Source of the DNA: Taudactylus pleione
Taxonomy: Eukaryota > Chordata > Amphibia > Anura > Myobatrachidae
Reading direction: 5' to 3'
Assembly (NCBI GenBank): GCA_031769625.1
Contig: JAUIMM010000213.1
Location: forward strand, 3,589,001 to 3,653,000
DNA: 64,000 bases
This document shows, piece by piece, positions 55,877 through 64,000 of this stretch (the first letter of the stretch is position 1; the number at the start of each line of letters is the position of its first letter). The notes below the pieces were generated by a model. The model was given only the letters and a program-made list of their open reading frames with translations, did not search any database and was not told the DNA's origin. Made by a program: the position numbers and the translations under genes.

Positions 55877-56341
55877 AGGTTGGGTATGAAATACCAGCAG
55901 ACGGGATCCCAGCTGTCAGATTACTGACAGTGGCATCCCGATGCTCAGTATCGTGACAGGGGTACTTCCCCCTTCTGCCTCAAACCCTCCTTTCTTGCAC
56001 CCTAACCCTCCCCACACTGCACCCTCCCCGTTAGTGCCTAACCCTCCCTCTTGGTGCATGAACCTAACCCTCCCAGTTAGTGCCTAACCCCCACCAGTGG
56101 TGCCTAAACCTAACCTCCCCTGTCCGTAGCTTAACCCTAACCTTCCCCCCAGAGCCTGCCCCCCCCCCCCCCCCCCGTGGTGCCTAATCCTAGCCCGGCC
56201 CCGCTATACTTACGTTCGGGATGCCGGCTGTCGGGATGCTGGCGTCGGGATTTAGGCACCTATGTTTAGTCCCGGGTTTGGATTCTGACGCCAGGATTTC
56301 AACAGCCGGCATCCCGTCGGCCGGCAAGGTAACTACATCCC
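55877..56341. mobile_element. hAT-type MITE, 'gggttgggtat' family, complete
   Basis: An exact 8-bp duplication ttaataac (55869-55876, 56342-56349) flanks aggttgggtatgaaat at the left and taactacatccc at the right. The interior contains ccctaaccctcc-type strings and a run of 16 or so C at 56160-56176. Confidence 0.85.
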
Positions 56342-56349
56342 TTAATAAC

Positions 56350-58200
56350 AAGATATGAGAGAATGCAATTATATAAAATATATATAGGAAGTGTATACTG
56401 ATCCCTCCCAGCACCGCGAGGGGCGCTGGGAGGGATCCAATTGGATTCCTCTCAGGGGGTAGTGCTAATAGAAGTCCATAGGCTTCTTTAGATGGCGTTT
56501 CCCATTTCGTAGCTTGGTGCATATGAAATAAGTGGGCAAATCTATGAAACTGTCGTTTTCGGAGGTTTGACCACAAAAACTGCTTTGATGCATCCCACCC
56601 ATGGTCTCAATCCACTGACAGTGGGTCAGGTACAGCTATGAAGTTGAATCCCATCTCAAGGGTAATAAATCAATTGGTTGCAGGGTAGTGCTGCTGTTAA
56701 GGTATTACAGAACTGCAGGGCACTCTGAGGGCTCGTAAAAATAGCAGTTTCATAACTCTCCTCAATGCACTTCTCCATCACACGGACAGCTTCTTCAAGA
56801 GGCATGATGGCTGGTTGCTAGTACTGTCAGATGATGACCACTCATGTAACACATTCTAGTAGTAGTGATCTGCTGCCTTCTAATCATATTTCCCAACACA
56901 ATTTGTCATCAGAGTTGATTTTGGGCCACATCCACTGCAATATGAAAGCAGTTGCCTGATATTGCAGCCTGTGTGGCCAGTATTACATTAGCCAACAGAC
57001 CACTAACTGATACATGATAAATGAAAGGTATCATTATAAATAAATACATAATATATCAGATTTAAAATACTTCTACAAACATACAAACCATACCACCCCC
57101 CCTCCTCCCGATCTTCCCAAGATCTGCTCCTCTCACCCACACTGTCACATTCTAATTTCTAACATTCCCGATAACAGGACTTTTTCGGGGCATCACCCAC
57201 CCACTCTGTAGATTTCCCATTTCCCTCTCTCTTTCAGCAAGACTTTCCTCTTGACTCCAAATCTTTCCCTGAAAACATTTCTTTGGTAAAGCTTAACAAA
57301 TTCCTAAACTATCTTGTTAACCTCCCTAGTCTCTACTGCCAGATTATCACTACACTACACAGTCTAAAATTACATTTATCTTCCTTCTATAATATAAAAT
57401 CCCCTGACCCGGACTGCTGTAGACCACATGCCCCACAAAGCACTATTTTTCTTATTGCTACCTGGTGGCACCAATAAACAGTAAGTTGCTATTAACCTCA
57501 TGGAACAAACGTCTATTTTCCTATAGAATATAAGCCTATGAGCAGTGCCATCTGTGTACATTTGTTACACCCAGTCTTGTTGTATTACTGTATATGTCCC
57601 TAAGTGTAAAGTGCCATAGAGTATGCTGGCACTATGTAAATAAATTATAATAATAAATGAGAGCCCTGAAATGGCTGAAGTATGATTTCCATTAAATGTA
57701 GTATAAATCATAGTTAAGCCGCTACAGTGCTTTCTTCTTATTTTGAATATGATTATTCAAAACCTATTGGCACACAGCACCAAGAGGATCTAAGTGTCGT
57801 CATATACCTACTGATCAAGTGTACTGTGTAACTTCTAGCATTAAGTTGCTGGGGCTCTGTAATACTATTTACTGACCTCAATTGCTATTACTGCAGCTGA
57901 ACATTTTATTGTGACATTCAGAATAGTAATTATTGGCTATGGGAGTTCTAAAGCTTTGTAATTATTTCCTAATTATTGTCCATCCTCATACAGGAAACAA
58001 TTGCAGGGGTTAAATTCAGATAAAGTGATGACCAAGAAATGTGAACTTGACTGATCTGCACAGTACTATAGACATAAATGGTCCCGCTTGTTTGGGAGTA
58101 GGATTATAGCGAATGTGCAGTTTCCGTGAATTAGCTGATGGTATACAGAAAAATATCAAAGTGAATACATTTTACTGCAATGTAATTGTGTGTATAAAAA
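56350..58200. other. no recognisable gene; one short repeat tail
   Basis: AT-rich unique-looking sequence. At 57575-57655 a 'tgccatagagtatgctggcactatgtaaataaa'-type tail (given here in words only as a SINE/LINE-like 3' end) is visible. Nothing else is recognised. Confidence 0.4.
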
Positions 58201-58931
58201 GTCTAAAGGGTCTATTTATTAAACTAGACTAGTATGCCTGTGGCGAACATTTTGTCAATTTGAACCCAGAACATACGTACGGAAAATGCTTCGCCAGATA
58301 ATGGCTAGATCATATGTTAATATGACAGAATCGGGTAATAAAAGATGTGTGTGAAGCATAACTGGCTAAGCTACGCCCTTTTATGGTTTTTGGAGATTTT
58401 TTTATTGTAACATTTTGCCAATTTGTAAGTGCGATGATATATTTGGCCATGGACTCTGAAGCAAAATGGACCATTTCCAGGAGGTATTGCAAGGTGAGCC
58501 CCTATAGATGCAAATTATAATGCACTGTTTGTAGCCAGGCGGCCAATCAGGAGCCGAACTGGGCAGAACATAAAAAGTTTCTGCACATGGCTAGGGCGCC
58601 AGGTCCATGTGAGAGCACAGAACACTAGTAGTGCTTGAGAACAGCAGCCGGTGGCGGTCAACCCTATCCCGCTTCCCCTGAGTCACTGTGCCGGCTCTAT
58701 GTTCTGGTAGTTTTCTTGACATTTTCAGGTTAGTTATACTAAAGCATTTATTATGGTTTTTATCTATTTTTTATTTCATCAAATTTTATAGTTTTCTTCC
58801 AAATTCTGTAATTTATTGCTGATTGAAATCCGTCGCAATAGAATGACATTAATATCTTACTAAGTCTTTGAGATATTCAAAGAGCGTTCCGGACAAAGGG
58901 ACTAAGCAAATTATATATATAAGATTTGTGG
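58201..58931. other. no recognisable gene; possible MITE end at the left
   Basis: gggtctatttattaaac at 58208 resembles the 'gggtctatttactaa' MITE terminus without a partner. The rest is unremarkable. Confidence 0.35.
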
Positions 58932-59139
58932 CTATTCAATTGCTCCTGCAGTAAGCAAGCGACTAGCGGATTTCTACTCGCACTCTCCTGCAAGCAGAAA
59001 TTCGCATTAACTAGTGCCTCTGGGTTAGTAGTAGGGCTTACCGTATGAGGTAACTGCATCGTGCTCGGGAGATGCAGTTAGTCAAGATAAAATGCACCTA
59101 CAGGGTTAAATGCCAAATGCGATGCAGTCAATTGAATAG
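58932..59139. mobile_element. MITE-like unit with ctattcaattg ends
   Basis: Inverted ctattcaattg (58932-58942) and caattgaatag (59129-59139) bound a 208-bp unit. The interior has gcagttagt/aactgc-like pairs. A weak but internally consistent call. Confidence 0.5.
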
Positions 59140-60554
59140 GTCCGGGCACTTAACCTGGCAGCTACATACTCGCAGTGCTAATTGAAGCACCCCCTATGGT
59201 TTCTGCTATAATGGCAAAAGCTTAGTTTTTCAGATCTTGGGCTACTGTAATGTAAGATTTTTCATAGAGGGATCCTTTGCTGGGTCCCTGCCCAGAAGCA
59301 AACTTATAGGATCAGTTGTCTACTTCTTACTCTTCTCCAGTAGGAGCTCGTGTCATGGTAAAAGAAATTTGTCAAATTCCATATTGCTATAATTTCTTAT
59401 TGTAATAATAAGAAATTATATTACAATAAGAAATTGTATATATATTACAATAATAAATTATATTTAATGGTAGAAACGACAATATTGTTAAATAGGACCC
59501 TAAACAAGCCTGCATGGCTAGGTTTCTACTAAGTCTTAAACAAAACTGTGTATGGACACAGACTCTAGTTTTGGATTATTGCACAAAGTATAACAAAACA
59601 AAAAAAATCTCTTTTATAGAAGATAATTTTCAACCCTTTGGTACGCCCTCTATCTTTATATTGAATTTGAGTTTATTTGATTTTGCAGACATGCAGTTGG
59701 AATTTCAGTGTGTTTAACTACTAAAAAGATCTAATCACACTGCCTGACTAACCTCTTTCATTTGCTTAGGTATGATTAGTATCTCCTGCACTGATGCTGA
59801 TTTGTTTATATTTCCTGAAAACGTGCCAAAGAATCTGATGTTACATGAGCACCATCAGCCAGCCCTCTTATTGCTTCTATTAAACCGTGAACTGCACCGT
59901 CAGCAGTTTTATAGTTACTTCTCTTTTACACAAGGGGCTTGTGCTTTATTGGGAAATGTGCCACTTTTTATATGTTTAAAGTCTGGGAACTTATAGGTAA
60001 TATATGGAAATTATTGCAACCTCTCCTGCTGAACATTGGATAGATAATTACTGAGTTACTGATTGTTATACTTATTCTGTATATCAAACAATTCTACCCA
60101 TAACGTAAAAGTACATCAGTGAGAGAATTGTTCAAAGTAAGTGGTCTGCTATTTTGGGTAAATGATGAGATGGGCTGTGATTCATGCAATTTACCCCCTT
60201 ATCACTTTACCCCTCCATCCCTGTTTTATTTAGTTTGTTAATGTTAAATATAAATGTTATGATCCAGCAATGGCATCACTAGGGGGGTGTGGGCCACACC
60301 ATGTGATACCGTCTGAGGGGACACACACCAATTTTATTTTGGTGTCACCCCTTCCGATCGTACCATCGAGCAGAGCTGCAACAGTGATGGATGATGCACA
60401 CATTATCAACACTGTGCTGGGAGAGCCACCCTAGGGGCTTCCCAGCAGACTCCGGAGCACTAGGAAAGTCACCAGTGTGACGAGGATGGGGGCGTGGCAT
60501 GCGGTCACTCCCCAAAAATGGCACCAATCAGGGGGCATGTCCTCACAGAGACAA
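59140..60554. other. no recognisable gene
   Basis: AT-rich sequence with a short tandem duplication of ataagaaatt-type words (59390-59460). At 60270-60350 strings such as tggcatcactagggggg and ttggtgtcacccc suggest a diverged MITE. No protein seen. Confidence 0.4.
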
Positions 60555-61462
60555 GACCATAGAATTTGTTAGCAGATAAGAACCACTTGGCCCATCTAGT
60601 CTGCCCCTTTTCATGTATCCTTTAGGCAACTTCAACCCTATTTACTCCTTACATCCCTTTTAAGGATATTCTTATGCCTATCCCAAGCATGTTTAAATTG
60701 TTCCATCGTTTTAGCTTCAACCTCCTCTGATGGGAGGCTATTCCACTTATCCACTACCCTTTCTGTGAAGTAATTTTTCCTCAAATTTCCTCTGAGCCCG
60801 CCTCCCTCCAGTTTCAGTGCAGATCCTCGTGTTCTTGTACATCTCTTCCTTTGAAGAATGCTTCCCTCCTGTCCCTTGTTAAAACCCTTCATGTATTTGA
60901 AAGTTTCTATCATGTCCCCCCTTTACCTTCTTTGTTCCAAACTATACATATTAAGATCTTTTAGCCTTTCTGGGTAAGTTCTGTGATGTAGGCCATGCAC
61001 CATTTATGTTGCCCTTCTTTACACCATCTCTAATGTGTCTATATCCTTCTGGAGATATGGCCTCCAGAACTGAACACAGTATTCGAGATGAGGACTTACC
61101 AATGACCTATACAGTGGTATTATCACTTCTTTTTCCTGCTACGGATTCCTCTCCCTATGCAACCAGGCATCTGACTTGCCTTCCTCAAAGCTTTTGTGCA
61201 TTGCTTCCTGCCTTTAAGTCATTTGAAATGGTGACTCCTAAATCCCTTTCCTCCTCTGTATGTTCCATTATAGTGTCCTTGATACTATATTTAGCCTTTA
61301 GGTTATTGAGACCCAAGTGCATTTTTACATTAAACTGTAGTTGCCATGTTCTTGCCCATTCATCTAGTCTACCCAGATCCTCAGTCATTGTTTTACCCCT
61401 CTTGGTGTGTCTACCCTGTTGCATACTTTTGTGTCATCTGCAAAAAGGCATACTTGTGTTAG
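60555..61462 (-). mobile_element. CR1/L2-clade LINE 3' fragment
   Basis: The minus strand carries the end of a CR1/L2-type ORF2. The 3' terminal region (60555-60610) has the 'agcagataagaaccacttggcccatctag' theme familiar from amphibian CR1 tails (cited as a theme, not aligned). No poly(A) is present, as usual for this clade. The 5' part is missing. Confidence 0.75.
60638..61424 (-). pseudogene. CR1/L2 reverse transcriptase C-terminal remnant
   Basis: 61424-61185 encodes the post-catalytic RT block with RLDEWARTWQLQFNVKM and ERDLGVTISNDLKA, and 60913-60638 the C-terminal end with FTERVVDKWNSLPSEEVEAK. These are hallmark motifs of CR1/L2 ORF2. The two parts lie in different frames, with remnants between; the catalytic FADD region and the endonuclease lie beyond the truncation. 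Confidence 0.8.
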
Positions 61463-62263
61463 GTGTATGGATAAGGGTGTGAGGGATTAATCCTCGTGGG
61501 GCAGCAAAATATGAAAAAAGTGATAAACTTAACAAATTATAAAGAGAATTACATATACAAATACATATAACACAAAGATAATATAATATACATCCAGGAG
61601 AAAAATATTATAATAATAGTGTTGTTACTGCTTTCATAAGAAAAGGAGAAAATTAACTTTATTTTCTCTCTGATGATATACTTGATATACTTGATTATTT
61701 TGTTCACATTAGAAAGTATTTTGAACCAGTTGATAAGTAGAGGTAAAAAAGTCAGTGTGTGAAAGACCTGTATTGCACAGTTCTGCTGCTTCCCATCTTA
61801 CCTAAGGCATAGGGTGGGGAGTGAGAGACATGTGTTCCACAGTAACCCTTGGAAACAACAGCCAGTAACGTATCCCTATTACAGCCGTTCGTCTCTACTG
61901 TTTAGCTGATTGTCCGTGATCAAGCCACGGAGGCGAACCGCGCATCGGTCCTCAGGGTGCCCCACAACTGTACAGTGTTGGGACACACTACACCCAGTTC
62001 TTATGTGGACACATGTCCTTGATTAATTTTACTATTTAAAAACATTTACTATGTTGTACAGTTTATTTGGCTTACAAAACAATTCTTTGTAATGGGTTCC
62101 TGTTTTTGTGTTTTTATGTCTTTATTATGGTATTATTTTTTATCACTTATCATATTGAAACAAAATCAAAGAATGTATATGAGCTAGAAAATATACATGA
62201 AATAAATGGAATGTTCATATATAAGTCTAGCAGGCATTTTCACTCCTCTGCTGTAGGAGGGAA
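61463..62263. other. no gene; contains a hammerhead-like string
   Basis: AT-rich sequence followed by a GC-richer part at 61860-62000. The plus-strand string at 61913-61948 (tgatcaagcc, acgga loop, ggcgaaccgcg, catcgg) has the layout of the motif at 33908-33947, with stem II agcc/ggc, but both core boxes carry changes. Confidence 0.35.
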
Positions 62264-62528
62264 ATGAAGCTGCATACACAAAGTATGATCTGTATCACCA
62301 ATGACTTGAAAGATATCTTTCAGTGAAGTCATCCTGCCACATCTCTAAACAGGCAAAGTTGACAATATCGTGCAAGTTGGCCTGCATGTACGGACGATCA
62401 TAGATATCGTTATTATTTATGCGGGAACGCACATCGTTGGTCGTTCACTGCATAAAAATGAACGATATATATCGTTAAACGATATCATTATCGTTCATAG
62501 ATATTGTACCGTGTGTATGCAGCTTAAT
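62264..62528. mobile_element. MITE with aagctgcatacac termini
   Basis: Left aagctgcatacac and right gtgtatgcagctt bound about 260 bp. The interior is rich in cgatat/atatcg words, as in the element at 15055-15348. Confidence 0.6.
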
Positions 62529-62964
62529 TCTTTATCTGTATCAGATCGCATAAATACAGCATCCTAATGATATGGGAGGAGCTGCTGCTGTTTGTAATCT
62601 AGGGAGAAGATAATACTTTTCATTATACTAGATCTGTACTGGAAAGTCAGGTTATCATTGAACATTATATTTTACCTTCATTGTTCCTGTATTTTTCAGG
62701 GAAAAACCTGAAGACACTGAAGTCAGTTTGCTGATAACGGTAATAACTAAACACCATCTACACTTTTGGACAGCACTTTTTCCAGTGCTTTTGATCCATT
62801 ATTGGAAAACAAAACCTATGTAGACTTTAGTAAGTAGCGTAAGCAGCACACACCAACTCTCTTGGTTAAGTGGGGAATTTGTTTTTTAAATAATATGTGT
62901 ATAATAAATTACTAAAGAAAATAATGACACTATTATAACACTCTTCAGTGTTCGGAACATTATG
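62529..62964. other. no recognisable feature
   Basis: AT-rich sequence, nothing recognised. Confidence 0.4.
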
Positions 62965-63215
62965 GGATGTGATTAATAACCCTACGATCGGAATGCCGAC
63001 TGTCGGGAGGTTCGAGTTAGGCACTAAGGGGGAGGGGTTAGGGTGCGGGGTATGGAGGGTTAGTATTAGGGTTCAAAAAAGGAGGGTTAGGAGGTAAGTA
63101 GAACAGGGAAACAGTACTCACCGTTCCCCTGTCCGGATTCCAACCATCGGGATGCCGCTGTCACTGTACTGGGAGCCGGCATCTCCTCCGTCGGTATTTT
63201 TAGTATATCTACCCG
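62965..63215. mobile_element. 'gggttgggtat' family MITE, diverged
   Basis: Left gggatgtgattaataac, internal gaatgccgactgtcggg and agggttaggaggtaag strings, right tagtatatctaccc. No target duplication is recognised. Confidence 0.55.
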
Positions 63216-63234
63216 TTTATTTTTTTGTCTCTGA

Positions 63235-63350
63235 TTACTTAATTAGATTGTAAGCTCCCTGGGGAAGCTAGCTATTTGCTGTTTATCACAGTTTGACATG
63301 CAATATATGCTGTAAGGCGCTCTATTCATTTGTTAGCACTTTCTAAATAA
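63235..63350. repeat. LINE/SINE-like 3' tail ('attgtaagctccctgggg')
   Basis: The order ttagattgtaagctccctgg, gcaatatatgctgtaaggcg, ctttctaaataaa is a pattern I recall from vertebrate short retroelement tails. The class is uncertain. Confidence 0.45.
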
Positions 63351-63549
63351 AAGATACATACTATATACATATATACATATTTAAGTTGTACAGAAAGTAA
63401 AAGGATTCAAATTAAATACATTACTAATTTAAATCAGACCTACAAGCTGCTATTATACCAGAAGTCATGTAACTAACTCCAAGAAAATGGATAAGATTTG
63501 ATGGTGTAATTGGCATTGCTCAGCCTTACCACCACTGCTGCTGCCTTTG

Positions 63550-63720
63550 TACAAAAACTAAAGATGAGCGGCTCAGTTTTGCTGAAAACCGAACACACTT
63601 GAACTTTGGGATACTGAGTAGAACTGAGTTCCGGCTCTGATCACTTTGGGCTTCCGAGTAAAAACGGGTCCTGGCACGGGTCTCCTCCCCAAGCTCGGAT
63701 CTCAAAAACAAATCTTGCGT
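63550..63720. repeat. 'agatgagcggc' MITE, one end clear
   Basis: aaagatgagcggctcagttt matches the terminus at 38231-38250, followed by ggttttc/gaaaacc-type and ctcggatctc strings. The second terminus is not clear. Confidence 0.5.
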
Positions 63721-63918
63721 GTTATGGATTGCACTTAAGTTCCTCCCTGTGATTTCAGGTGCCATGTCACACAGGAGAGTGTATGGAGAAGGTGTGGGCT
63801 GTAGTTCATACTTCAGTACTACATTTTATTCGACATTACACAGAGTTATAGGTAGATAGAGTGGGTGGGAAGCATGTAAAAGACTGCAGGCATCTTTGTT
63901 ACTGTGTATGTTTGCTTG

Positions 63919-64000
63919 GGGTCTATTCGCTAAGCCTTGGAGAGAGATGAAATGGAGAAAGATCTCAGCCAATCAGCTCACAACTGTCAGTTTACAAATG
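63919..64000. mobile_element. 'gggtctatt(c/t)(a/g)ctaag' MITE, cut by the window end
   Basis: ggggtctattcgctaagcct and agccaatcagctcacaactg match the left arm of the 15807-15982 element. The right arm lies outside the window. Confidence 0.65.

Noticed and set aside
1..64000. tRNA, 5S rRNA or snRNA genes
   Set aside because: No A/B-box tRNA pattern with a cloverleaf, nor 5S or U-snRNA core strings, were recognised by eye; a tRNAscan-SE or Infernal run could still find diverged copies.

Overview
The window is vertebrate nuclear DNA, most likely from a large-genome anuran amphibian. No single species marker is visible; this is inferred from the repeat mixture (a DIRS tyrosine-recombinase retrotransposon, L1 and CR1/L2 LINEs, ZBED-type hAT, mariner and pogo/Tigger relatives, and very many short inverted-repeat elements) together with a single-exon vertebrate jun-family gene. 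There are no operons, prokaryotic genes, CRISPR arrays, tRNA or rRNA genes that I can see. The only convincing intact host gene is a jun-family AP-1 factor on the minus strand at 44438-45862 (474 codons, no intron). It is followed by a candidate 3' UTR and a repeat-poor AT-rich flank down to about 40.4 kb.

Layout. 0-16.1 kb is a heavily nested transposon region. Three same-orientation blocks of one ZBED/hAT-derived sequence (64-5017, 5266-7310, 8755-16087) have been opened by later insertions. Block A contains a mariner, which contains an L1, which contains a hAT-type MITE; it also holds a Tigger-like element and a 671-bp insertion with an 8-bp target duplication. Block C contains an almost complete DIRS element (8839-14454) with gag, RT, RNase H and tyrosine recombinase regions, inverted termini and the internal complementary region expected of DIRS, but with frame breaks. 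16.7-19.5 kb is a 5'-truncated minus-strand L1. 20.7-38.7 kb is a field of short non-autonomous DNA elements, several with exact target duplications, plus a G-rich minisatellite (23.4-24.1 kb), a 1.5-kb inverted-repeat element with a hairpin cluster (24.7-26.3 kb), an exact 30-bp tandem repeat (27.9-28.0 kb) and a fold-back element (33.4-34.1 kb). 39-46 kb is the jun locus. 46-64 kb is low-density sequence with scattered MITEs, one exon-like open segment (55201-55377), and a minus-strand CR1/L2 LINE tail (60.55-61.46 kb).

Less ordinary points. Four loci share a motif that folds like a minimal (Penelope-type) hammerhead ribozyme; the copy at 7501-7541 keeps both core boxes. One short-element family ('gggttgggtat...') can be placed in the hAT superfamily because four copies carry exact 8-bp target duplications. 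The Jun protein is unusually long and divergent, lacks the first JNK-type Ser-Pro site of the delta region, and may be a fourth vertebrate jun paralogue. I see no clearly new multi-gene system. Everything here rests on reading the sequence; no alignments or database searches were run.
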